Source of the DNA: an uncultured bacterium
GTDB lineage: Bacteria > Bacillota > Clostridia > Oscillospirales > Oscillospiraceae
NCBI GenBank assembly: GCA_949293165.1
Contig: CASFCW010000001.1
Coordinates: forward strand, 1 to 64,000
Length of the DNA: 64,000 nucleotides
Direction: 5' to 3'
This document shows, piece by piece, positions 1-8,234 of the stretch (position 1 is its first letter; the number at the start of each line of letters is the position of its first letter). The notes beneath the pieces are model-generated. The model searched no databases, was not told where the DNA came from, and saw nothing but the letters and a program-made list of their open reading frames with translations. The translations under genes and the position numbers were made by a program.

Positions 1-12
1 CTGCGAATTTAC

Positions 13-59
13 GGCGCAAAGCGCCGCCCCATCTTCGATGGGGGTGGAGGTCTCCTCCA
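13..59. repeat. Three consecutive short-loop hairpins at the window edge
   Basis: Three perfect inverted repeats follow each other: GGCGC/GCGCC with loop AAA (13-25), CCCCATC/GATGGGG with loop TTC (27-43), and TGGAGG/CCTCCA with loop TCT (45-59). They lie beyond the pta terminator. No gene can be recognised in the first 110 bases. The layout resembles the hairpin array at 3869-4000, but the stems differ in sequence. Confidence 0.5.
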
Positions 60-66
60 TGGCCGC

Positions 67-95
67 AAAAAAGAAGCACCCCGCGGGGTGCTTCT
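67..95 (-). terminator. Intrinsic terminator of pta
   Basis: A palindromic stem of about 12 bp (72-95, GAAGCACCCCGCGGGGTGCTTC at its core) is followed on the minus strand by six T (67-72). It sits just after the pta stop codon. Confidence 0.85.
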
Positions 96-112
96 CTTTC
101 CCTTATGTCTTA

Positions 113-1087
113 TCAGGCCAGGGCGGCGGTGATAATAGCCATGGAGTAGACCTCCTGGGCATTACAGCCGCGGCTCAGGTCGTTGATGGGGGCGTTCAGG
201 CCCAGCAGGATGGGGCCGTAGGCCTCAAAGCTGCCCAGACGCTGAGCGATCTTGTAGCCGATGTTGCCGGCGTTGATGTCGGGGAAGATGAAGGTGTTGG
301 CATAGCCGGCCACCTTGGAGTCGGGGCACTTGGTCTGAGCCACGCGGGGGGACACAGCGGCGTCGAACTGCAGCTCGCCGTCCACGGGGATGTCAGGCAT
401 AGCGACCTTGGCCTTCTCGCAGGCGTTTCTCATCTTGTCCACGTCCTCGCCCTTGCCGGAGCCGAAGGTGGAGTAGCTGAGGAAGGCCACCTTGGGGTCG
501 ATGCCGAAGATCTTGGCGCACTGAGCGGTCTCCACGGCGATCTCCACCAGCTCATCCTCAGAGGGCTTGATGTTGATGGCGCAGTCGCCCATGGCCAGCA
601 CGTCGTTGTCGCCGGTAGCGGAGGGACGCACCAGGATGAAGCAGGAGGACACGATCTTGTTGCCGGGCTTGGTCTTGACCAGCTGCAGGGCGGGACGCAC
701 GGTATCAGCGGTGGAGTAGGTAGCGCCGCCCAGCAGGGCGTCGGCCTCGCCCATGGCCACCAGCATGGTGCCGAAGTAGTTGCTCTTCTTCAGGGCGGCG
801 CGGCACTCCTCCTCGGTCATCTTGCCCTTGCGCAGCTCCACCATCTTGGCGACCATCTCGTCCATCCTGTCATAGTTGTCAGGATCAATCACAACCGCGC
901 CCCGGATGTTGAAGCCGGCGTCCTCCGCGGCGGAACGGATCTCATCCTCGTTGCCCACCAGCACGGGGGTGAGGAAGGTACCGGACAGCAGGCGGGCAGA
1001 GGCCTCCAGAATACGGGGGTCAGTGCCCTCAGTGAACACAATCTTGCGGGGGTGGGCCTTCAGAATCTCAATCAGCTTTTTGAACAT
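113..1087 (-). CDS. pta: Phosphate acetyltransferase
   Basis: Interconverts acetyl-CoA plus phosphate with acetyl phosphate plus CoA in the cytoplasm, the first step of acetate formation by fermenters. The 324-residue product has the length of the short, single-domain Pta found in Firmicutes. It shows the family signatures TEGTDPRILEA near the N terminus, the KSNYFGTMLVAMGEADALLGGATYST type segment split over residues 115-140, and a C terminus with GCNAQEVY. The ATG at 1087 is preceded by GGAAGG at suitable distance; a longer frame upstream lacks a ribosome-binding site. Acetate kinase, its usual partner, is not within the window. It is transcribed alone, away from the XRE/lepA unit. Confidence 0.95.
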   Translation of the reverse strand: MFKKLIEILKAHPRKIVFTEGTDPRILEASARLLSGTFLTPVLVGNEDEIRSAAEDAGFNIRGAVVIDPDNYDRMDEMVAKMVELRKGKMTEEECRAALKKSNYFGTMLVAMGEADALLGGATYSTADTVRPALQLVKTKPGNKIVSSCFILVRPSATGDNDVLAMGDCAINIKPSEDELVEIAVETAQCAKIFGIDPKVAFLSYSTFGSGKGEDVDKMRNACEKAKVAMPDIPVDGELQFDAAVSPRVAQTKCPDSKVAGYANTFIFPDINAGNIGYKIAQRLGSFEAYGPILLGLNAPINDLSRGCNAQEVYSMAIITAALA

Positions 1088-1149
1088 GTCAAAACCATTC
1101 CTTCCAAAACAGTTCTTCGGGTGTGTATCCACACGCTCTTTCTCGCTCT

Positions 1150-1178
1150 ATGGTAGCATTTTCACCTGAAAAATGCAA
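1150..1178 (-). promoter_or_regulatory. Weak candidate promoter of pta
   Basis: On the minus strand TTGCAT (1173-1178), a 17-nt spacer and TACCAT (1150-1155) lie 60 bases upstream of the start. Both hexamers are poor matches, so this is only the best candidate seen. Confidence 0.35.
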
Positions 1179-1253
1179 GGGATATTGCCTTACCATTTTG
1201 CCATTTTTTTACCGTTGTATGCAAAAAAACTGGTTCGATTTTTGTTTTTCCTC

Positions 1254-1282
1254 TTTACGTGAGGTATTGAGTCATTTATACT
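1254..1282 (+). promoter_or_regulatory. Candidate promoter of the XRE-lepA unit
   Basis: TTTACG (1254-1259), a 17-nt spacer and TATACT (1277-1282) precede the XRE start by about 40 bases, in an AT-rich stretch. Confidence 0.55.
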
Positions 1283-1319
1283 ATACCATGCGTATTGATT
1301 AGATATGAGGTGAAGCATT

Positions 1320-2015
1320 TTGAACGCTGAATTTGCCCGCACCCTGTCCCTGCTCCGGCAGGAAAAAGGGGTCAGCCAGCGCACTGCCGCCGGAGCCCTG
1401 GGTATTTCCCAGGCCCTGCTGTCCCACTATGAAAACGGTATCCGGGAGCCCGGATTGGCCTTTGTGGTCAAGGCCTGCGACTATTACGGCGTGTCCGCCG
1501 ACTATCTGCTGGGCCGCACCCTGACCCGGGACGGCACCACCATAGGCGCGGACGAGCTGTACGACATCAGCGCCGAGAAGGAAAACTCCATGCGGGGCTC
1601 TGTACTGGCCCTGCTGTCCAAGAAGCTGCTGGTCAACTCCACCGGCATGCTGTTTGATCTCCTGGGCAAGACGGGAAGCCGGGAGGCCATCCGCGCCGCC
1701 TCCAACTACCTGTCCACCGCCCTGTACAAGGTCTACCGGGATCTGTACCACGCTAACCCGGACAACAACCCGGACTTTTTCTCCGTCTCCCCCGTCCACT
1801 TCTCCGGCGGCCTGCCGGAAGCGGACCTCCACATCAGCGAGGCGGAGCTGCGGGAGGCGCTGGCCGACCATGTGAAGGAAAAAGGCCGCCTGCCTGAGAT
1901 GGATCACGCAGCTCTGGCCCGGGATTACCCGGTGCTGTATCAATCCCTGCTGCAGCTGATCCACAACTCCGGCGAGCGCATGAACAAGCTGCTGGCCGGC
2001 CGCGGCGGCAAGTAA
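1320..2015 (+). CDS. XRE-family helix-turn-helix regulator
   Basis: Probable DNA-binding regulator of 231 residues. An N-terminal Cro/CI-type helix-turn-helix spans about residues 4-60 ([18 protein letters not shown], then [13 protein letters not shown] and a [11 protein letters not shown] end, as is typical of this family). The remaining 165 residues are an uncharacterised, mostly helical domain without a recognisable motif. The start is a TTG at 1320, seven bases after GAGGTG; no ATG lies in a better place. It lies 17 bases upstream of lepA on the same strand and is probably cotranscribed with it. Its target genes cannot be told from the sequence. Confidence 0.85.
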   Translation: MNAEFARTLSLLRQEKGVSQRTAAGALGISQALLSHYENGIREPGLAFVVKACDYYGVSADYLLGRTLTRDGTTIGADELYDISAEKENSMRGSVLALLSKKLLVNSTGMLFDLLGKTGSREAIRAASNYLSTALYKVYRDLYHANPDNNPDFFSVSPVHFSGGLPEADLHISEAELREALADHVKEKGRLPEMDHAALARDYPVLYQSLLQLIHNSGERMNKLLAGRGGK

Positions 2016-2032
2016 TCCCCAGGAGGCAAAGT

Positions 2033-3841
<1,809 letters not shown>

Positions 3842-3868
3842 CGGCATTTCCTTCGCCGCCTTCTTGGG

Positions 3869-4000
3869 GCCCCACATCGTGGGGCGGCCCTTGGCCGTGC
3901 AAGCGTTTTGCCCACGGCAAAACCTTGGCGCAGGGCGGATTCACTCCGCCCGAGCAGTTCAATCCTTATGGGGCCCCTGGCGGAATGATTTCCGCCGGGG
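3869..4000. repeat. Array of four short-loop hairpins between the lepA repeat copies
   Basis: Four inverted repeats occur in 132 bases: GCCCCAC-ATC-GTGGGGC (3869-3885), GTTTTGC-CCACG-GCAAAAC (3905-3923), GGGCGGA-TTCAC-TCCGCCC (3933-3951), and a longer GGCGGAA-TGAT-TTCCGCC stem with flanking CCCC/GGGG (3974-4000). No U-tracts follow, so these are not simple terminators. This is the only content of the 141 bases between the two lepA 3' copies. Confidence 0.8.
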
Positions 4001-4002
4001 AC

Positions 4003-4107
4003 AGGCAAGAAGAAAATGCGTTCTCTCGGTACTGTCCAGATGCCCACCGAAGCATTTATGGCTGTCCTCAAGCTGGACGAGGAGTGACGGCATTTCCTTC
4101 GCCGCCT
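4003..4107 (+). pseudogene. Repeat copy 2: detached 3' end of lepA
   Basis: This copy encodes, without a start or the rest of the gene, the same C terminus as lepA ([20 protein letters not shown] and on to the stop). It differs from copy 1 only at synonymous positions, including an AGC to TCT serine switch that needs several base changes. The real lepA terminator follows this copy, not copy 1, which suggests that this is the older chromosomal junction or that foreign DNA carrying a lepA tail was inserted. Confidence 0.85.
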
Positions 4108-4130
4108 GCTTGACAAAAGAATTTCAAAAA

Positions 4131-4170
4131 AGATGGAGAATCGTCAGTCACACGATTCTCCATCTTTTTT
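4131..4170 (+). terminator. Strong intrinsic terminator downstream of lepA
   Basis: A 14-bp stem AGATGGAGAATCGT / ACGATTCTCCATCT (4131-4144, 4152-4165) is followed by seven T. The A-run on the other side lets it also stop transcription coming from the minus-strand gene. Confidence 0.9.
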
Positions 4171-4191
4171 TGAAACCAATAAACCGGGCGC

Positions 4192-4213
4192 GGGACGGTG
4201 AGGGCCCCGTCCC
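4192..4213. repeat. Small palindrome of repetitive-extragenic type
   Basis: GGGACGG...CCCGTCCC followed by CCTACAC; on the minus strand it reads GTAGGGGACGGG...CCGTCCCGC. Small GTAGGG-type palindromes recur between genes in related Clostridia (from memory, not checked). The rest of 4214-4334 shows no gene; it ends in a small hairpin (4310-4323) that belongs to the 3'-end element of the next gene. Confidence 0.4.
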
Positions 4214-4295
4214 CTACACACTGACGGGGGGAGGCGGCCGCATGAGGCCGACTGTCTTTCGTGCTGCGTTGTGGAGCCCGGTTCCAATCCTCAGG

Positions 4296-4360
4296 CGGCG
4301 GGGAGGAAAGCGGAGCTTTCCGCAACTGTTCTTTGGTTACTTTCTTTCAAGAAAGTAACC
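4296..4360 (-). repeat. 3'-end element, copy A (spans stop codon of the 4337 gene)
   Basis: A perfect 12-bp inverted repeat around TC (4335-4360, GGTTACTTTCTT/AAGAAAGTAACC) contains the last codons FLERK and the stop. It is followed on the minus strand by CCAAAGAAC and a second hairpin GCGGA-AAGC-TCCGC. A similar element ends miaB (21314-21366) and, without the second hairpin, rnhA (52632-52659). Confidence 0.65.
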
Positions 4361-6007
4361 GTCCAGGATGGAATCGCCCTCCTGGCCCACCGCATGGTCG
4401 ATGGCCACCTGGTCGCCCACGTTGAGGATCACCGCCTCGGGGTTTTGGGCGGCAGACAGGGAGTAAAATACCTCCTCCCCCTCCAGGCGGACAAAGTAGT
4501 AGGTGTTGCCGTCCAGCACCGCCGAGCGGATCTCGGCCACAACGCCCTGGGCCTGGGTGGAGGGAACCTCCTCGGTCTGGGTGATGCCGCCCTCGGTGAG
4601 CATGCGGATATACTGCTGCTCACACTGGGAGACAGTGGTCCCTGTAGCCACGATCTGGTACTGAGCCACGTTGACCATGGCGTACATCTTCACCAGGTTG
4701 GCCTGGTCCTTCAGAGGAATGAAGTAGGTGGGCTGGCCGGAGATATTCAGCAGCAGGGGGAAGGTCGCGGCGTAGCCCAGATCCTGCACCACGCCCTGGG
4801 CAGACACCTGGGCGGCGTATTCCGTGGCGCCGGGGGCGGTGTAGAACTTGGTCTCCTTGGTGCGCTGGTTGCTCAGCAGGAAGCCCAGGTTGGACTGGTC
4901 GGCGTTGGCGGAGGTGATGCCGGTGTAGACATAGACGTCATCATTGAGGGCGATATAGTTATAGCCCTGGGTGGTCACCGTCACATCCCGCTGGCCCAGG
5001 ATCGAGTTGATAAAGCCGTTGACCAGGGTGCCGTAGTAATCATACTGCTGCATAATCAGCTGGGGGGTGTAGACGTTATCCACCCAGCTGGGCACTTCCT
5101 CGTAATACTGGCTCTCGCCGGTAATGGCGTTGCAAAGCACCGCCCCCTTAATGTCCGTACCGCCGAACAGACCGATGGTCTTTACCATCCGGGGCGCCAC
5201 CCACCAGGGCTGGCCGTCCTCGTCAATTTCAAACCGGGGGGTAGAGAACATGAAGGTGGGATACTGGAACCGGAGATGACGATAGATATTCCGGTTCAGG
5301 GGCTCAGAGAAAGAATACTTGATCCCCTCCTGCAGGCGCACCACCTGGGCCTCCTGGGTCACCATGTCCACCAGCACATAGGCGGGCAGGCCCTCGCCCC
5401 GGTTGGTAAACCACTTGATCAGGTCGGCATAGGCCACCGGCGCCACCCGCACGGGACGGCCCTGGTAGTTGATCTGGGTGGAGTCGCCGGCGTACTCAAA
5501 CTGGCTGACCATGTCGCTGAGGGTACCCATCTGGCGATCCCCCAGGTACTCCGCCGAATCCCTGTCCAGGGTGGGGATCTCGTTGAAGGAAATCTGGCTG
5601 ATATCCTGGGAAAACTCCCCGTTTTCCACGGTCAGCAGCTCCCGGTAGGCCCCTGCCCGGAAAATAGGCATGGAGATAATCTGCCCCAGGAAGGCACCAA
5701 CCACCACAACCACCATCAGGATGCCCACAGGCAGGCACTGCTGCTTGATAAACCGCAGGTACTCCCGCATGGACACCCTGCCCTTCTTGCCCACGCCCTG
5801 CATCCCGGAGGTCACCAGGGCAGACAGGATATAGACGAAGCACAGCATGAACAGGAAGGTGTAAAACTCCGTGGACTGGGGATTGATGGCGGGCAGGGCC
5901 ACGTAAAAATAGATAAACCCTACCACCGCTGTCACGACCAGGTTCACCAGAATCTTGCCCGCTTTGCCCGACGGGACGCGGGCCATTTTATCCGATGTAT
6001 CACGCAA
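4337..6007 (-). CDS. Large membrane-anchored protein of unknown function
   Basis: I do not recognise the family. The N-terminal 110 residues hold three hydrophobic segments (about residues 15-35, 45-62 and 88-112: ILVNLVVTAVVGFIYFY, FLFMLCFVYILSALVT, VGILMVVVVVGAFLGQI). About 440 mostly polar residues follow, probably outside the membrane, with two repeated beta-rich halves rich in Tyr, Gln and Asn. No catalytic motif is visible. I chose a TTG start at 6007 because AAGGAG lies 9 bases upstream; an ATG seven codons later and an upstream ATG at 6070 are alternatives. It is monocistronic with its own promoter, and it ends in the 3' element described at 4296-4360. Confidence 0.75.
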   Translation of the reverse strand: MRDTSDKMARVPSGKAGKILVNLVVTAVVGFIYFYVALPAINPQSTEFYTFLFMLCFVYILSALVTSGMQGVGKKGRVSMREYLRFIKQQCLPVGILMVVVVVGAFLGQIISMPIFRAGAYRELLTVENGEFSQDISQISFNEIPTLDRDSAEYLGDRQMGTLSDMVSQFEYAGDSTQINYQGRPVRVAPVAYADLIKWFTNRGEGLPAYVLVDMVTQEAQVVRLQEGIKYSFSEPLNRNIYRHLRFQYPTFMFSTPRFEIDEDGQPWWVAPRMVKTIGLFGGTDIKGAVLCNAITGESQYYEEVPSWVDNVYTPQLIMQQYDYYGTLVNGFINSILGQRDVTVTTQGYNYIALNDDVYVYTGITSANADQSNLGFLLSNQRTKETKFYTAPGATEYAAQVSAQGVVQDLGYAATFPLLLNISGQPTYFIPLKDQANLVKMYAMVNVAQYQIVATGTTVSQCEQQYIRMLTEGGITQTEEVPSTQAQGVVAEIRSAVLDGNTYYFVRLEGEEVFYSLSAAQNPEAVILNVGDQVAIDHAVGQEGDSILDGYFLERK

Positions 6008-6069
6008 TGGAATCTTCTCCTTGTCCGGGCCGCCGTCTCGCAGTGATGGCGGCCCTATGAAATGATGCA

Positions 6070-6098
6070 AGTATACCCGTTTTTCACCAAAAAATCAA
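6070..6098 (-). promoter_or_regulatory. Candidate promoter of the 4337-6007 gene
   Basis: On the minus strand TTGATT (6093-6098), a 17-nt spacer and TATACT (6070-6075) lie about 60 bases before the TTG start. Confidence 0.6.
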
Positions 6099-6221
6099 CC
6101 GAAATTGCCGACGGCATTTGTGAAGATTTGGTTAAGCCCATTTCTGCCCCACGCCGGGTATGGGCGGCGGAAATTTGTGCCATACTGTATGGAAACAGGA
6201 AATGGAAAGGTGGTTTACCAC

Positions 6222-6650
6222 ATGAACGTGAAGGATCTGATGAATCCCGCCGTCGTCACCATTGAACCCGCCTCCTCCGCCGCCCTGGCCGCCCGGCTCA
6301 TCAGCCGGCACAACGTAGGGGCCCTGCCGGTGTGCGGACCGGACCGGAAGCTGCGGGGCATGGTGACCGACCGGGACATTATCCTGCGGTGCATCGCAGC
6401 GGAGGAGGACCCCGCCCAGACCCCGGTGCGGGACATCATGACCCGGGGCTGCGTCACCGTCTCCCCAGGGGATGACTGCCGCCAGGCCGCCCGGATCATG
6501 GCCGCCCAACAGGTGCGCCGCCTGCCGGTGGTGGAGGAGGGCAAGCTGGTGGGCATCGTCTCCCTGGCCGACCTGGCCCGGAGCCAGCGGTACGACATGG
6601 AGGCGGCCCAGGCCCTGGGGGAGATTTCGGATAACGTGCTGCGGCGGTAA
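6222..6650 (+). CDS. Two-CBS-domain protein
   Basis: A 142-residue cytoplasmic protein made almost entirely of a tandem CBS (Bateman) pair. CBS1 is about residues 7-60 (VKDLMNPAVVTIEP..., GMVTDRDI) and CBS2 about 72-125 (VRDIMTRGCVTVSPGD..., GIVSLADLA). Stand-alone pairs of this kind bind adenine nucleotides and act as sensors; the partner is unknown here. The ATG at 6222 follows GGAAAGGTGG. It is transcribed alone and is separated from rluD by a shared bidirectional terminator. Confidence 0.9.
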   Translation: MNVKDLMNPAVVTIEPASSAALAARLISRHNVGALPVCGPDRKLRGMVTDRDIILRCIAAEEDPAQTPVRDIMTRGCVTVSPGDDCRQAARIMAAQQVRRLPVVEEGKLVGIVSLADLARSQRYDMEAAQALGEISDNVLRR

Positions 6651-6654
6651 AAAT

Positions 6655-6694
6655 CCCGGCGTCCTGCAACAGCAGGACGCCGGGACGGTTTTTA
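6655..6694. terminator. Bidirectional terminator between the CBS gene and rluD
   Basis: A 12-bp perfect stem CCCGGCGTCCTG / CAGGACGCCGGG (6655-6666, 6673-6684) has a T-run on the plus side and an A-run (6650-6654) that becomes T on the minus side. It serves both convergent genes. Confidence 0.88.
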
Positions 6695-7600
6695 TCGGTC
6701 GATTTTTCTCAGCACCGCCTGAAACCAGTCGGGCAGAGGGCATTCCAGCTCCACCGGCTTCCCTGTGGCGGGGTGGATAAATTTCAGCTTTCTGGCGTGA
6801 AGGCACTGTCCCGCCAGGCCGGGATAGGGCTTTTTGCTGCCATACACCACATCACCCAGCAGAGGATGGCCGATGGAGGCCAGATGCACCCGGATCTGGT
6901 GGGTGCGCCCCGTCTCCAGGCGGCACTCCACATGGGTACAGCCGGGGTAGCGGGCCAGCACCGACCAGTGGGTCACCGCCGCCCGTCCATTCCCGGGGTC
7001 AATCGCCATCTTTTTCCGGTCCACAGGGTGGCGGCCAATGGGGGCATCCACCGTGCCGGAATCGGCCCGGAGATTGCCCACCGCCACCGCCTCATACACC
7101 CGGGCCAGGGAGTGATCCTGCAGCTGCTCCGCCAGAGCCAGGTGGGCCCGGTCATTTTTGGCGGCGATAATCAGCCCGGAGGTGTCCCGGTCGATGCGGT
7201 GGACGATGCCGGGGCGGAGCTGGCCGTTGATCCCCGACAGGGAGTCGCCGCAGTGGTACAGCAGGGCGTTGACCAGGGTGCCGTCCGGATGGCCGGGGGC
7301 TGGATGGACCACCATGCCCACCGGCTTGTTGATGACAATCACGTCCCCATCCTCATACACCACGTCCAGGGGGATATTCTGGGGCACTACATCCACCGGC
7401 TGGGGGTCGGGCACCGTCACGGTCACCTCGTCCCCTGGGGCGGTCTTGCTGTTCTTTTTCCACGCCTTCCCACCGCAGACCACAGCCCCCTCCTCCAGCA
7501 GCCGCTGGGCCGCAGAGCGGGTCAGGCCCTCGACGCTCCGGGCCAGAAAGGCGTCCGCCCGCTCGCCGGCGCGGTCGGCAATCAAATGATAGTCCGCCAT
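6692..7600 (-). CDS. rluD: RluD-family 23S rRNA pseudouridine synthase
   Basis: Isomerises uridines in RNA to pseudouridine. The product is 302 residues with an N-terminal S4 RNA-binding domain (about 12-60, RADAFLARSVEGLTRSAAQRL) and the RluA/RluD catalytic domain, whose signature HRIDRDTSGLIIAAK contains the catalytic Asp. Late motifs LETGRTHQIRVHLASIGHPLLGD are intact, but whether the target is the RluD sites or others cannot be told. It begins 3 bases after the lspA stop and is translated from the same message; in many Firmicutes the same lspA-rluD pair occurs. Confidence 0.93.
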   Translation of the reverse strand: MADYHLIADRAGERADAFLARSVEGLTRSAAQRLLEEGAVVCGGKAWKKNSKTAPGDEVTVTVPDPQPVDVVPQNIPLDVVYEDGDVIVINKPVGMVVHPAPGHPDGTLVNALLYHCGDSLSGINGQLRPGIVHRIDRDTSGLIIAAKNDRAHLALAEQLQDHSLARVYEAVAVGNLRADSGTVDAPIGRHPVDRKKMAIDPGNGRAAVTHWSVLARYPGCTHVECRLETGRTHQIRVHLASIGHPLLGDVVYGSKKPYPGLAGQCLHARKLKFIHPATGKPVELECPLPDWFQAVLRKIDR

Positions 7601-7603
7601 GGC

Positions 7604-8065
7604 TCACTTCAGCCCCGGCTCCAGTTTGTCCGCCAGGAGCATGTAGTACAAAGCGGCGGCAATCCCGCCCACCACCACAAAAACGTCAGCTACATTAAAC
7701 ACCGCAAAATTCATGAACAGCACGTGGAACATATCCACCACATACTGCAGCCGCACCCGGTCAATCAGGTTGCCAATGGCTCCCGCCAGCAGCAGGGTGA
7801 GGGAGAGCCGTCCCAGCGGGTGGCGGAAGAAGCCCTTCCACAGCGCAGCCACCAGAATTACAGACACCACCAGGGAGATCACCGTCAGAATCCAGGTGTG
7901 CTGGGAGAAGATGGAGAACGCCGCGCCGGTGTTCTGCACATAGGTCAAATCCATGATGTAGGGCAGGAAGGGCACATGCTCCCCCAGGGGAATATTGGCC
8001 ACCACCAGATATTTTACCACCTGATCCAGCGCCACCAGAATCAGGACAAGCAGGGCGTACAGCAT
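7604..8065 (-). CDS. lspA: Lipoprotein signal peptidase (signal peptidase II)
   Basis: Membrane aspartyl protease that removes the signal peptide of prolipoproteins after diacylglyceryl modification. It has 153 residues with four hydrophobic segments and the two catalytic-Asp motifs: NTGAAFS with AIGNLIDRVR (first Asp) and FNVADVFVVVG (second Asp). The ATG at 8065 follows GAGGAG. It is the first gene of an lspA-rluD operon. Likely substrates in the window include the FecB-type binding lipoprotein at 44704-45810. Confidence 0.96.
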   Translation of the reverse strand: MLYALLVLILVALDQVVKYLVVANIPLGEHVPFLPYIMDLTYVQNTGAAFSIFSQHTWILTVISLVVSVILVAALWKGFFRHPLGRLSLTLLLAGAIGNLIDRVRLQYVVDMFHVLFMNFAVFNVADVFVVVGGIAAALYYMLLADKLEPGLK

Positions 8066-8108
8066 AGCAGGTTCTCCTCACGAACAGGTTTACAGAATAT
8101 GTGTCCTC

Positions 8109-8137
8109 ATTCTATCATGTTCTTTCTGGAAGGACAA
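8109..8137 (-). promoter_or_regulatory. Promoter of lspA-rluD
   Basis: On the minus strand TTGTCC (8132-8137), a 17-nt spacer and TAGAAT (8109-8114) precede lspA by about 40 bases. Confidence 0.65.
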
Positions 8138-8174
8138 CGGGAATTTTCCGGAATTTCATCAAATTTTGCGGCAG

Positions 8175-8212
8175 AAAAAACCGTCCCCCTGTGCAGCAGC
8201 ACAGGGGGACGG
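8175..8212 (-). terminator. Terminator of pnp
   Basis: A 14-bp perfect stem CCGTCCCCCTGTGC / GCACAGGGGGACGG (8181-8194, 8199-8212) is followed on the minus strand by TTTTTT (8175-8180). Confidence 0.92.
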
Positions 8213-8234
8213 GGAATGGATGGGGGAATCCCGA

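Noticed and set aside
1190..1384. 64-residue minus-strand frame between pta and the XRE gene
   Set aside because: No ribosome-binding site; it overlaps the XRE start and promoter; composition is not protein-like.
3925..4113. 62-residue frame across the hairpin array and second lepA tail
   Set aside because: It reads the lepA repeat in the wrong frame, while the silent-only differences show that the lepA frame was the selected one.
4271..4300. GGTTCCAATCC resembling a tRNA T-loop
   Set aside because: No matching T-stem, acceptor or anticodon arm around it.
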